From NCBI RefSeq assembly GCF_025024155.1, contig NW_026251713.1, positions 620,001 to 684,000 of the forward strand: a DNA stretch of 64,000 nt. Reading direction: 5' to 3'. The notes beneath the pieces are model-generated. The model saw only the letters and a program-made list of their open reading frames with translations, made no database searches and was not told where the DNA came from. The first letter of the stretch is position 1. Each line of letters begins with the position of its first letter. Of this stretch, positions 44,223 through 56,290 are shown piece after piece. This DNA is from Gamsiella multidivaricata (lineage: Eukaryota; Mortierellomycota; Mortierellomycetes; Mortierellales; Mortierellaceae). The position numbers were made by a program, and so were the translations under genes.

Positions 44223-44926
44223 ACCAGCGCAGACCCATTGAACAGGTAGCCTCATATATCCTTATTCCATCTCCAATGCATTAGTTTTTTTGTTTGTCTA
44301 TATCATAAATCACAAATCATAAAATAAAAAAGCGATTGATTCCTTCGACTTGGCCCATCCCCCGTGGCTTGTTCCACATAGCCTGAGCACGCTGTGCACA
44401 CCAAACCTAACCCGTTCTTCAAAGGGTTTCTGCCACCGCCATTTCCTTCCTTGAACCCCCTCACAAACCACTCGATGCATGCGTAATGTTCAAAAACATA
44501 TTCAACGCGCCAGACTCCCTCCGAAATGCATTGTACGTTACTGCACCACCTTGGCTTCCTTCGCATTCGTTCATGAACTGCGGGGTTTGTGTCTGTGAAC
44601 AGCAGCTGGCCCCCATGGTGTGTTCCACACAAAAGCTTCTGCAAAAAAAAAAAAAAAAAAAAAAAATGCGACTCTCATACGCTTCTCTATCCTCTTTCCT
44701 CTTTCTATCATGAACAATTGCTATTCTGACGCATCTTTATATATATATATCTAGTCTCGGACAAGATGAACTGCGTGCCAAGAGCCAGCAAGGGTAAAAG
44801 CAAAGCTCCGACCATACGACAGAACGAAGAAATGCCTCCGGGTGTGTAAATCCAAACAGGAACCAAAAGCTCCTCCCCCCGTTGACATTTCCCCTCCTCC
44901 CTCGTCCGAGCTCAAATAGATTACAG
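44223..44926. other. intergenic, including probable 5' exon of the dysbindin-like gene
   Basis: Contains an A22 run at 44644-44665 and TATATATATA at about 44738. ATG 44766 (MNCVPRASK, then GTAAAA) is a possible first exon, but its phase does not match the acceptor at 44926, so the true start is unresolved. Confidence 0.4.
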
Positions 44927-47211
44927 GCTGTCAAATCTGGCGTCGAAAGCTTGCGAACGGTCCTCGCAAAACACCCTGTAGAATCCAACAGCACCAGCAC
45001 CAGCACTAGCACTAGCACTAGCAGCGGTGACGGGCAAGATCACACCCAAAGCAGATCAGGGCCCGCATCGAATCCTTCGACCGCATTTTTTTCATCCTCC
45101 TCAACGTCAACATTCATTCCAGGAACAGGCGTAGGTAGGGGAGGAGAAGGAGGAGGGAGCACAGGCAGGCCAGTTATGACAAGCCGAGACCGCTCAGGAT
45201 CCTGGTCCTTCCTTCCACCATCACTCATCTCCGGACGACATTTCCAGAACAACAGCAGTAGTAGCTCTTTATCCTCCATACCGGGACAACAACGCCCGGG
45301 ATCAATCAAAGAGGTCGCAGGGTCGTTCACGGATTCTGTCACGGAGTCGATCAAGAATCTCGGCACAGGTTTAAAGCTAGGTCAGATTGCGGAGGGATTG
45401 GGATTGAATGGCTCAGGACCAGGACCGATGCCGTCGTTGTCAAGGAGAGGGACAGGAGATCTGCAACAGCTCCAACAGGGTCCATATTTGAACAGCACCG
45501 GTGGTCAGGCGAGCAGGAGTCGTGTGTGGACATGGAATGGTCAGAATATGGATAATGATAATTCGGAAGGAGCCGGGAGTGACGCGGACTCGGTTCTGAG
45601 GAGAAGCGATGGAGGAGGCGGTCTGAAGGCGGGTGCAAAGACAAAAGAAGCTGCCAAGGAGACCGAAGCGCTGTTGGCAAAAGTTCGGGAGCAGCAGGAC
45701 CAGGCGATGGAACGAGCCAAGCGGATGCCAGAAGTCGAGAAGATGGCGCAACGGTATGGCTATGGCAGTATTGTTTTCACTTCGAATGCCTTTTTTTTTG
45801 TGTGTATGTGTATATGTGTGAAAAGTGCGGATGCTGACTGAAGAAATTTTGTATGTTGTGTGAATAGATACCAGGATTCGTGGACAGAAATCCACAGCCA
45901 TACCACGCACAACTCGGAAAAAGCAGACGTACGTCTCTATCATATATAAGTATCACTGTGTGTAACTTGTAAGCCCAGAACTAGCATGTTCTGTTATTGA
46001 TGGACCTTGTTGTTGCCAACATAGAATGCGGACGAAATCCTGGAGAAAGTACTGGAGCTCTGTATGAGACATGTGAATGCCTCTGTTCAGTTGGCAGAGG
46101 GTGCCAAGGATCTGAAGCACTTGGACAAGAGTCTCGACGATATGATGGCTATGTCAGGTAAGTTGGGTGTGTCCAGTCGATGCAGTGATTCATTTGTATC
46201 TGTATGATCTTCATCCTTCTCACGATCATTCTTTTCGATCTTGTGAAAAGAAAACATCCAGAAAAAACTGACCGGATTGGAAAGCGCAATTGTAAAACTG
46301 GAAGAAGAAGCAGACGCCCTGTCGCTGGCTGACTGGAAGAAATCCAAGACTACCGAATTAGACAAATACATGGAGATGAAAAGGTGAGCGAAGCACTTTG
46401 TTCCTTTTATTTTGGTTTGACGTCTGCCTCTCGTCGACAGCCCATGAGGAACTTTCACAGCCAGATGATGCAGGACTAACCACTGGCACTGGATGTCAAC
46501 GATAGGAATGAGTTGTGGGATAAGGCAGAGCTATTGTCTGTCAGATCCGAGCAGTTTCAAAAGGAAGAGGCTAAACGGAAACTGCGACTCTACCAGAACC
46601 GGTTCGAGACGGACATGGCACAGTTCCGGAAAACACAGGAGGAACGCGAGCAGGAGCTGTGGAAGATTGCAGAAGCCCAGGCAGAGGCAGAAGCAGCAGG
46701 CCATAGCAATAGTCGTGCTGGTCGTACAGGGTTATTGAGCGCTATTGGTGGGCTATCCGTATTACAATCGACAGCAATGGACTATAGTGGAGCGAGGGCA
46801 AGCATGGACACCAGTGGGCTAGGTCTTCCAGCAGAGGCGCTCGCTGCACATGATGATGAGGAGCTCAGGGAGAAGGAAGACTTGAATCGCTTCCTTGGTC
46901 CGGCCACTGAGAGTGACTCGAAAGAGGATGAAGCCGACAGCGACGCTGAAGACCATTCGTCTGAAGATGACGAGGATGAAGAAGACGACGAAGACGAAGA
47001 CGAAGAGGAGGAGGAGGAAGAGGAAGAAGATGAGTCAAGCGAAGACGATTTAGATCCGATTGCCAAAGCAAGGAGAGCGCGAGTAGCGGCGGCGGCGGTG
47101 GAAGCAACAGCTAAGTTCAACAAGATCAAGGGTCAAACTGCAGGGTCATCAATATCCGCGTTCTCTGCATTATCGAGCCATCCATCGACTACCTCGTCGC
47201 TCAAGCCATGA
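44927..47211 (+). CDS. dysbindin-like coiled-coil protein (BLOC-1 subunit family); start unresolved
   Basis: Likely endosomal trafficking adaptor. Exons 44927-45753, 45868-45928, 46025-46157, 46251-46383 and 46506-47211 join in phase to about 620 residues. After an S/G-rich N-terminal 250 residues comes EVEKMAQRYQDSWTEIHSHT, then LKHLDKSLDDMMAM, NIQKKLTGLESAIVKLEEEA, WKKSKTTELDKYMEMKRNEL, QKEEAKRKLRLYQNRFETDM and AQFRKTQEEREQ. The order Y-x-D-x-W, LxxLE heptads and a long basic coiled coil with a QxDMxQ-like end parallels animal dysbindin (DTNBP1). The acidic tail (D/E run about 47 residues) also fits, since dysbindin tails are acidic. Family assignment is by eye. The exon starts at an ATTACAG acceptor; the initiating exon is not identified. 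Confidence 0.68.
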
Positions 47212-47397
47212 TATCAAAGAATGTTGTTCTCGTCTTTCGATCTAGAGCACATAATAAACAAGAGGAGGGACTGAAGAACGGCAGATCATACGCATTTGTT
47301 GGATTCGCTTTTTATTTTCAAAATACAGGTAGTTACATATCATCATCGCCGTCATGATGCAAAGTGACTATAGAGAGGAGCATGGACAAGGAAGCCA

Positions 47398-50344
47398 TTA
47401 GTATCTGGATGCGGACATCTCGACCAGCCAACCGCCTATCAATTGCACAATGAAACCCCACAACATCCACTTACCAGAACTAAAGTTAGCAAACAAGTTC
47501 TTGGTCCCGGGCTGTTGAAGAACCAGCTCCTCGCCCTCGATATCTAAACTGACAGACTCCTGCATCTGCCGGAAATTGATCGCATCGGCGCCAAACGAAG
47601 GCTGGGGTATGATAGGCGGCGGCAAATGTCTCAACAGTGCCCAGTTCGTCGTCTTGAAGAACGGATGTGATTTCACATCACTCGCACCCGCCTTCGACCC
47701 TAGCCGGAGCTGGTCATCCTTGATCAACAATTTGCGGATCACAGACTTGCACAGTGACGAGATCGGTTGTGCGCCTGGGTGGTCCGGGAATTGCACGTCC
47801 GTGTGCAAGATCGACTGGAAGGTCGTATTCCTGTCCTTGCCCTTGAAGGGGGTCACTCCAAACAACATCTCGTACATCAGAATGCCTAGCGTCCACCAAT
47901 CCACAGCAGAGGTGTGTCCACATCCTTTGATGACTTCTGGAGCAATGTACTCTATAAGCGCAAAGAAAAAAATAGAATAAAAACGTGTGTTTCAAGGACT
48001 CGTTACAAAAATGGTTCCAATGTTTCTGCTTCCGCTCCATCCACTAACACAAAAACACACATACCCTCAGTTCCAACGAAGCTATTGGTCCTCAAGTTGG
48101 CGATGCAGGACTTCGTATCGATAGCTGGAGGTATGGATGGTGACCCTGTCTTCACGACCGTAGGTTCTCCCGCTGGCGAAGATTGCTTCGACAGATCGAA
48201 ATCAGTCAGCATGATATGTCCAGTCTGATGCAGCAGAATATCTACGGCACATACATAAAATGACGAACGAGACATTTGCAGATGAGCAACAGTGTTTGGT
48301 ATTCCGTGTCATAGCTAGTTCCAAACTAGAGAGGGGAAAAAACAAAAAACAAAAAAAACAACAAGCGGAAGCACGTACTCTCGGGTTTGAGATCGCGGTA
48401 GATAAACCCCATCAGATGAAGATATTCCAATGCTGCAATGACCTCCGCCGCATAGAACTTGGCATCTTCTTCCTGCAGATATTTCCCAGGCCTTGTTTGC
48501 AGCGCTATACCGCGGAATAGAAAGAAAAAGCACAACAACAATGCGGGTTAGTCTTGCATATAGAGCTCCGATTCGGCTGTGCAAATCATTAGGACAATTG
48601 GGCTAAAAAAACTTACCTCGAAAGAACTCGCCCCCCATGCAGTATTCCATGCAGAGATAGAGGTAGTCCTCTGACTGAAAAGAGTGGTATAATGTGACAA
48701 TGAAAGGATGGTTGGACGTGGCCAGGATCTCCTGCTCCGCGAACGCTCGCTTAATCTTGTTCCTCTTGATCATTTCCTTCTTGGATAGAACTATTTGGTG
48801 AATCGAGTAGAAGGGCGTCAGCGATCGAGTGCTGTAACACGTATTTTGTAAAGATATTGCAATTTCGTGAAGGGAGCTAGTACCTTTCATGGCATAGAGT
48901 CTGTCCGTGTCCTTTTGACGCACGAGATATACTTTGCCGACGTCGCCCTTGCCCAGTAGACGAAGCTTAACAAAGCTGCTCGGGGTGACCTCGACGGTCT
49001 TTTTCTTTATCGAGTTGGAAGAGTACGTCCGACGGAAGGCACCTCTCCTGAGATCCAGTGCTGATCCATTGGGACTCTTTGGGATACCGAGATGGTGTCC
49101 GTTCATTTTGGAAGCCCCGTTGCTATTGACGGTGGTGTCGGTTGCTGTAGTCGTCATTGAAGAAGTGGTCATGACCGAGCGAATAGAGCCGTTGGACTTT
49201 GCGAGCCCCGGTGTGTTCAGGCTCCCGTTGCTGTCGTGGTTTTTGGCGTTGGTGTCCTTAATGGCTTCTTCAAGAGCAGCCTTGGTGTTGGGGGTCGAGG
49301 CAACGCGCCTAAGGAACTGCTGTGAATAGGGAGCATACTTGATCAGGATTCGTAACAAACATAAGAGCTTTTTGCGCAACCCTTGTTACGTTTGCTTGCA
49401 TCAGAGCAAAGCAATCAAGGGATTTGAGCATTCAAAGAACTCATAGACAGAGGCTGTTCAGTCATTTACAAAGGACATTCGACCGTTGAGGGAAATTGCA
49501 GATTTTGCTGTCGGTCCAGATTACGAGTTTTAGTTTACTGGTATGAGGGATGATGGAAGGTCAGTCCTTCTTGGTCTGAGTGGGAATGAAGGTGGTAGCG
49601 GAGTAACTTGACAGCGGAAGGATGAAAGAAGGTGATGAAATGACAGCGGGTGAAGATGATGACGAGAGGGTGGTGGTTCTGTGTAGTGTTCTTTTTTTTT
49701 TCTTTTTCGACGTACGACTCAAAACAACACCTTCCTCCACACAGAAACATACGCCAGTAATGAGGCTGGCTAATGACGGCGGCCCATTATTTGTTGCTTC
49801 GAGGATATGTGAAGATGGTGCCCACTGACATGCACTAGCAATAGCATGCACACATACATATCGTTTTGCCTTCGAAAGATGTCCATACACCACAGGCACT
49901 ATGTCTGTCGCCGTACACAGTTCACCTAATGGGCCCCAGCACAGGCATCGAACTCAATTGAGCAGAGGTATTTCGAAACCCAGGTGGACAAGAGAGGGGA
50001 AGGGCAGGGGGGATAACGAATTAAGTGTATGGGAAGATGTCATGGGAAGAACCAAGGGGGGAAAAGAGGACTGAACTCACCTCTTGAGATTCTGCCGAGG
50101 TGGGAGCCGAGAAGTTGCTGTCGTCGTTAGTATTGTTATGGTTGTGATTATGTCCGTGATGGTCCCTGTCGCGGACGAGTGTTGATTTCCGCAGACTGTC
50201 GCCACCCGCAGCTTCGGTTCCGTACTTGAAGAACGACTTTAGTTTCGAGGGCAAGTATGAGGAAGAGTACGAGGGAGGAGGAGAGGCAATGATCGTTGAA
50301 GAAGAGGTGGAGCTGGCCAGGGAGTATTCGTCGGAAGTCTGCAT
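47398..50344 (-). CDS. AGC protein kinase of the Fpk1/KIN82/NRC-2 (phototropin-like) group
   Basis: Probable flippase kinase, phosphorylating P4-ATPases to control phospholipid asymmetry. Exons 50344-50081, 49319-48884, 48790-48617, 48504-48379, 48241-48065, 47951-47475 and 47435-47398 join in phase (563 residues). Motifs: P-loop GKGDVGKV (from about 211), YAMK (Lys233), YRDLKPEN (Asp329), DFDLSK (Asp347), a family-typical insert of about 40 residues before FVGTEEYIAPEV, and [27 protein letters not shown] instead of DFG and [18 protein letters not shown] are hallmarks of this branch. The unique N-terminus is S/H/N-rich. The 761-nt first intron is much longer than the others. The C-terminal tail is short (NLFANFSS...SASRY) without an obvious FxxF hydrophobic motif. 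Confidence 0.92.
49320..50080 (-). other. long first intron of the AGC kinase gene
   Basis: 761 nt between GTGAGT (50080) and ATTCACAG. No independent gene supported. An in-frame extension upstream of 49319 reads through for about 20 codons, so an alternative start (short kinase isoform) is conceivable but unsupported. Confidence 0.6.
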
Positions 50345-51347
50345 TGAACAGAAGGGGAAGAAAAGAAGAGCGGGAAGACGAGAACCGAGTGTTATAACGT
50401 CGCCGGCAAGGAAAGGAAGGGAAGTATGTAACGTAGCGGATGAAAAAGAATAACACCAAGAAGAACGTATGAAAAACGTGCCGATGCTTTTTTGCTTGCT
50501 CACAAGTTGGTTATTAACTCAAAAATATCAGAGCCAACAGCAGGTAGAGGGCTGGTAGGGCTGGTGCTCGGGCTTGGGCTTTGCGGATGGGGAGCAGGTA
50601 CGGTCTGACCTGGTGCAGGCAGCTGGTAACCGAGCAGAGTTGAAGGGAGGCAGGGGAAAGAGAGATAAACGCGCAGCACAGCACCAGAGGGGGTGAAGAG
50701 TGAGAGTGAGAGCGGAGTGAGAGAAAATTGCGGTACGAAGAAAGACGGGGAGACTGCAGTGATGACAAAGGGATTCAGATGGTTCATGAAACGAATGCGG
50801 AGATGAATGAGAAACAACGGGAGTACTTTTTTTACAACCTCCGTGGTGCCCTGGCTGTGTTGGGCACCGGTATTGGTCCGAGACGTCCCCCCCGCGCACG
50901 AAACAGGCGCGAGGAGGACATACTTTCACAGTAGCAAATCACGGCGCAGCAGCTTCACTGCCAATCGATGTGCCTGAGGAAGCCCTTTTTTTTATTGTTG
51001 TTTCAGGGCTGTCGTAGATTCCCAGCAGGGGCTTCTGCATCCGATCTCCACCATGACTTCATGAGCAGTTTCATCCGCAACCTGTAGCAGTGGGATATGC
51101 TACCTCCGTGGTATTTATCATCCACGATTTCATGCAACTTATTCGTCTATTTTTGCAGCAGTCAGCTGCCGTTTCAAACCAGCGCGCTCCACGTTTTTGA
51201 CCGGCTTTGCTCGATCTGGCCAGTCCATATCCCTGCCCAGGAGCTAGGCATTAGAAGTTATCCGCTCAAGGTAAAAACAAGCATATTCAAACCGACGCTG
51301 TTACATTCCCTCTAAGTTTCATTTTTACTATGGTCTCCCCATCTACA
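50345..51347. other. intergenic; AGC kinase promoter side
   Basis: Pyrimidine-rich on the minus strand just upstream of ATG 50344. Minus ORFs at 50500-50929 are S/P/L-rich chance frames. A CTTCATGA..AGTTT..TCCGCAA word near 51058-51085 recurs in diverged form at 52604-52630. Confidence 0.45.
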
Positions 51348-51518
51348 CTACCCATGCCGACTGTGAATAATGCATTGAATAGATCTGATGCGCCGCCCTG
51401 GGTGGCATACAATTACTGGAGTGTTAGGGTATGTTTCTTTGACCAGAACCAGGAAGACGCCGACGGCAATGGCGATGATTGTAAGGGCTAGCGTGGCAGT
51501 GGCAGCGTTAGAGGCCAT
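51348..51518 (-). CDS. possible small single-pass membrane protein
   Basis: 56 residues from ATG 51518 (the frame is open 17 codons further up). It begins MASNAATATLALTIIAIAVG followed by VFLVLVKETYP: one hydrophobic helix of about 21 residues, then a basic, Cys/His-containing tail (VIVCHPGRRIRSIQC). No family recognised and no intron evident. It could be a chance ORF; the clear transmembrane segment directly after an initiating Met is the only support. Confidence 0.35.
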   Translation of the reverse strand: MASNAATATLALTIIAIAVGVFLVLVKETYPNTPVIVCHPGRRIRSIQCIIHSRHG

Positions 51519-51569
51519 CGTAAGACGAGAGAACTTGCAGCAGCGCGTGTAAAGAAACCTCAGCGGCAA

Positions 51570-53341
51570 GTCCTGAAGGAAAAGATATCTAGTAACGCAT
51601 ATAGGAAGAGCCCTGTGATGATGCGTGTGCGAAGTACTTGCTGGATTATCTGCTGGCTTGGAAAGCGGCAGTAGGTTGCCAGGCGTTGTGATGCTAATGG
51701 GTGACGGACAAGAATGAGAGGGACCAAGGGATTAATTTTATATTTTCTAGCACCCTATTATCAAGTGAACCAATAGACCATCATACTAATGCTTATCTTG
51801 ACTACGTATAAGTGATGGAACCACGGTTACAGCTATTATAGTGATTGAACCTAACTCAGAGTACCGTGAAAGGCGGAGCAAATACCTTCCACAGCCAGCA
51901 CTCTTGGCCTTTGATCTGTATGGGTGCTATCAATGTAGACTACTTAAAACTTCACGCGTTTTTTTTTTTTTTTTTGTTCTGGTCCTGGCAGATTTGCGAC
52001 GCGTTTCTTTTTTCCCTCACGTAACTAAATTGCACGCAGATTGAGCTTTGGAGTCTTTGAAACGGACAAAGAATGCTGAATAATTGCCGCAAACAATAGG
52101 TCGGTATGCCACTATTGCCTGGTCCTTGTTTGTCTTGGTGTTTTTGCTTTGATTCATATGTATACACAGCACATGCATCTCGATTTTTTGAATGTAAATT
52201 GGGCTCTGGATATCCTTGGACGAGGTTGAAGTGTACCAGACATATGCCACCATCACACTCACTAAAAAGGATGCTGTCATGTGGGAGCAACAGTGATAAA
52301 AAAATGCGGGGCCTCAGAACAAGATTCAATGTACCGGAGAAGATAGACCGAACACTGTAGTCTCGATGTCCTCATCCCAATTTTATTACATGTATCTGTT
52401 AGTTTGCTACATGTATGCAGGACAAGTGCTGCAATATAGCCGTCCCCAATCTCTGGTGAGAGCACAGTGCTCGCCGAAGTTTTAGCAAAGCTTAGGCTTG
52501 CGCAATAACGCAGCACAGCAATGGAATCCCTCTGTGAAAATAGCGGTTGCTGAACTCCCCCAGGTGTGGCACCTGCACGGCGACGTAATTGACTTTTTAT
52601 TACTTCATGAATAGTTTCGTCCGCAAGCTACAAATATTTGCACAGTATGTTGGATTTGTCCAATCTGTAGTTGACAAATTTAAACCAGCTAAATGCGCAC
52701 AACGCTCAAATCACAGTATCCTCAATCGCCCCATTCGGCGCGCTAAAGCAAAAGAACACACATACACAAAATAAGCCTGAAGCCCTAACGTTCTCTGATT
52801 TAAGTTATCAGGCATGGTATTTGCTCACGAGGTACCATGGCAGTGATATACCACTTGCTGTGTTTCCTGGATCAGCGTCCTAAGCTCATATCCACTGGGG
52901 CGCGCCGCGACTAGAGGCTGCCATGTTGCTCCAGCAGAATCCAATGAATCGGCCTCTTGCCCTCGTCTGTTGACCTATTGAAATTTAGTAGATATCATTG
53001 TCGCGATCGCCGTGGCCGTCACCACGTTGATAGAAGGTTTTATAGCGAATAAGGAAAAGCATCTATACCTCGAACCATGTAGATCAAAAAAGACATCTGC
53101 AGCAGAACAGAACCCATATCTCAGTATAGTCATTCAGCTCAAATGGACTGGGGTTACTGTTGGTGTATCATTCATAGAGTATCTCAAAACATCAATGACC
53201 GCTTGAGTAGCGAATAACGTCTAAACTACCTTCTGCCACTAGTGCTTCCGAAGGAAACAACAGATATAAGAGATCTATCCTGCTTGAACAAACTTTGCCT
53301 ATATTGTAGATTTGTATGTCTGAACGCGATACTTTATTTTT
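51570..53341. other. intergenic, no supported gene
   Basis: 1.8 kb AT-rich sequence with a T16 run near 51959-51975. Short ORFs (below 130 codons) lack motifs. It may contain old repeat debris (see 52600-52700). Confidence 0.45.
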
Positions 53342-55296
53342 CTACTCGGACAAGAGAGCTCGGGAGGTGACCATACGCATTACCTCGTTGGTGCCCTCGA
53401 GGATACGGTGAACACGAGAATCGCGGAGGAAGACGTTCACCTTATAGTCCTTCAAGTACCCGTATCCACCGTGTAGCTGCAAGCTGTCGTCGCAGATCTT
53501 GAAGCATTCATCTGTAGCATGCAATTTGGCCATGGCAGCAAAGCTAGCTATGCTGGGGTGGTTCTGGTCCAGCATCGTGGCGGCCTGACGGATCATCAGT
53601 CTTGACGACAGCAAACTAGTTGCCATATCCGCGAGCTTGAACTGGGTGTTCTGGAAGTTAGCCAAGGGTTGATTGAACTGCTTGCGGACTTTGACGTGCT
53701 CGATAGCGAGCTCCAACGAAGCCTGGGCGGCTCCCAAACTGCACGATCCTGTCGAATGTTATCGTTCGCAATATTCAAAATGGACCGTCAGTGCCTAACG
53801 TTTTCAGACATAAGCACCATACTCCTTTTCTTCCCCTTCTTATTGCTCCTTACCAATGTTGATACGACCTCCGTTGAGACCCTTCATGGCAATAGAGAAT
53901 CCCTGACCTTCGGAGGCAACCAAGTTCTCAGCTGGCACTTCGCAGTCCTCCATGATAACGGCTCTAGTGGGCTGCGAGTTCCATCCCAACTTGTTCTCCT
54001 TCTTGCCGAAGCTTAAACCCTTGAATCCCTTCTCAACAATGAAACAGGAGATGCCCTTTGGACCAGGGCCGCCAGTGCGGGCCATGATCAAATAGACATC
54101 GGAGGAGCCTCCACCGGAGATGAAGGCCTTGCTTCCATTGAGGACATAGTGGGATCCCTTCTTGACAGCAGTGGTAGAAAGACCAGCGGCATCAGATCCA
54201 GCGCCAGGCTCAGTCAGGCAGTAAGAGGCAAAATGCTCCATGCTGGTCAACTTGGGCAGGTATTTTTGACGCTGCTCTTCAGATCCAAAGACATCTATGG
54301 AACAAGAACATAACAGAGGGTAATGGTAAGATTTCATGTGCGCTCCTTTTACGATAGCCAACGTGCATTACAAGTCGTGGGGAAAATGTCAACTTACCGA
54401 TCATCCATGTGCACATGCTGCAGTAAACGAACGAGCGGTAAGAAAAATAAGAACACGCATTAGAGACCGATAGTAGTAGCAAAACAAGACAGTATTCCAC
54501 GACTACTTCACAATGTCTTTTTTCCCATACTTATGAATACTGATGTAAGCGGTAGTAGAGACGTCGCCAGTCGACAGCGCCTCGAAGATCACAGAGGTCT
54601 CCAAACGCCCGAGGCCAGAGCCACCAACGTCTTCGCGAGTGTAAAGGCCACCGAAACCGAGCTCAGCACCCTTCCGAAGGACATCGATGGGGAAATGTTG
54701 GTTCTCGTCCCACTATAGGCGATCCAAAACAGCAATATATAAAAGATCAGCTCAGAACGAGTCTACCACGAATAGCTCCCGGATAAAGCGACAAAGAGCA
54801 GGCAGGTGCCCTTTGATCGATTACCTCCTGCATCTTGGGCGCAAATTCTTTATCCGCAAATGCGCGGGCCAAACTCTGGAGCTCCATCTGATCGTCTATG
54901 TTGAGTCACACAGCCATCGGACCAGTTAGCATCTGGTGCCTGAATTCAGGATAGATCGGTTGTATGCCCATAACCAGAAAGTGCGCCAGCATTGCACGGC
55001 ATGTCAAGTACCTGTGAGTCCCGTGGAGGCTAGTATAGGACAAGGGTGTAAAAAGCAAGAAAAAGGGGTACTTCAGTTAGTCAATTGCACTGCAGGATCA
55101 AGGAAGATGAGGGTGGGAAATATACACATTTCGAACGACGGCATGTCTGTGCATCCGTTATTCGCACAGCGTGGTACGGCTACATACGATCGATGGGCGA
55201 GGTAGTCAAGTGGCGAATCTGGTTGGGGACAACAGATGCAGCTCGGCCGAGCCTAGCAGGGGCGCGTCGCGCAGTGATGCGAAGAAGGGAGGCCAT
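53342..55296 (-). CDS. isobutyryl-CoA dehydrogenase-type acyl-CoA dehydrogenase (ACAD8-like), mitochondrial
   Basis: Oxidises a branched acyl-CoA, most likely isobutyryl-CoA of valine breakdown, passing electrons to ETF. Exons 55296-55188, 55029-55012 (18 nt), 54895-54825, 54712-54531, 54417-54398 (20 nt), 54294-53854 and 53748-53342 join in phase (415 residues). The N-terminus [20 protein letters not shown] has Arg and no acid, a good mitochondrial presequence. Signature stretches: [80 protein letters not shown] and [11 protein letters not shown]. The catalytic glutamate is expected at Glu398 in [11 protein letters not shown]. The WNSQPTRAV and GGRINIxSCSLGAA strings point to ACAD8 rather than to short-chain or isovaleryl enzymes. 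Confidence 0.92.
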
Positions 55297-56110
55297 GGTG
55301 ATTCAGTGGAATGAGTGGAGCGTGAAGTATGGAGAAGAGAGATGGAGAAGAAAAAAACCAGTAGAGCTGCTGTGGAATGGAATAATTTGACCGTGGGAAG
55401 TTTGGGATTGTGGGGAGAATAACCCTTAACTTGATAACTCCATTTTCCTAGGCGCAGTGCGACTCCCTCCATAGTAAAGGGCCGATAAAGTAACACATAA
55501 ATTCGATCAGGAGGACCCGAATGAATGAGTACATACAGAGCAGGTATCGATGGCTGTCTTGTATCAATGCCGATGACCCTGGGGTGTAGCATTGAGGCTC
55601 TATGATAACTAGCAACCATATGCATTGTGGTGTATTCACCATATCGTCTTGCTTATTGAAAGTACCCCATTTCTCTGGATCTGCCACCGCTCGGTGTCGA
55701 TTCTTTATTAAGAGCATAGTGCCTCTGAGACTATCTTATAGATATATAAGGCACGACTTGCCCATTATTAAAAGTGCATCTCGTTTTCACAGATATCATT
55801 CCTACATACTCCGCATGGATATCAAAACGAGTAGCTAGTTCACAGAGTTCGTGAGAGCATATATTTGTACGAGTTAGAATTATGCAAGATAGTTGAACGA
55901 AGCATCTTTGTATGATATCCTTTGTTTTGAATAAAACCAACAAGAATATCGCTTGAAAAAAGGTCAAATCTGTCATGAATACGATAATTGTTCATTGCCA
56001 TAGAGGCACGTTTATTAGGTAATGCTACTGATGATTGAGTGGTGTCGTACAGTTGGGTAGTGAAGATGCAATGATAGTGTGTATGCGTGTGTCTATATGA
56101 GGATGTCCGT
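55297..56110. other. intergenic between ACAD8-like gene and small-protein copy 6
   Basis: About 800 bp, no motif-bearing ORF. It holds the dehydrogenase promoter and the 3' side of copy 6. Confidence 0.5.
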
Positions 56111-56290
56111 TTATCGGATGAATGGACCGGCAGCAGCATCGCCCATGGTCTTATAGAGGATCTTCTCAAGTGCCTGTTCCTTGGTCATCTTGTTGGCAGG
56201 ACGCTGCTCGTGCATCGAAGAGCGAGGAGTAGCAGCGGGTGAGACCGAGGCTGAGGCGGACTGGTTCTTGGAGGACTTGAAGAGGGCCAT
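56111..56290 (-). CDS. 59-residue small protein, family copy 6 (divergent pair B, left)
   Basis: Intronless, ATG 56290 to TAA 56111-56113. Protein as copy 2 (MALFKSSKNQSASASVSPAA, then TPRSSMHEQRP, KMTKEQALEKILYKTMGDAA and AGPFIR). TATAAATAC on - at 56417-56425 lies 127 nt upstream. Nucleotide differences from the palindrome copies (for example the shorter CA-rich leader) show that it is an older duplicate whose protein has been conserved. Confidence 0.82.
   Translation of the reverse strand: MALFKSSKNQSASASVSPAATPRSSMHEQRPANKMTKEQALEKILYKTMGDAAAGPFIR

Noticed and set aside
46782..47129. Poly-S ORF antisense to the dysbindin-like gene
   Set aside because: Complement of the D/E-coding tract; the sense frame is phase-consistent with four upstream exons.
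23571..50344. HbrB (TORC2) and Fpk1-type kinase genes as a functional cluster
   Set aside because: Both belong to TORC2-linked signalling, but they are more than 22 kb apart with unrelated genes between, so the proximity is probably chance.
50500..50929. 105-133 codon S/P/L-rich ORFs upstream of the AGC kinase
   Set aside because: Pyrimidine-rich promoter sequence translated by chance; no in-phase splice link to kinase exon 1.
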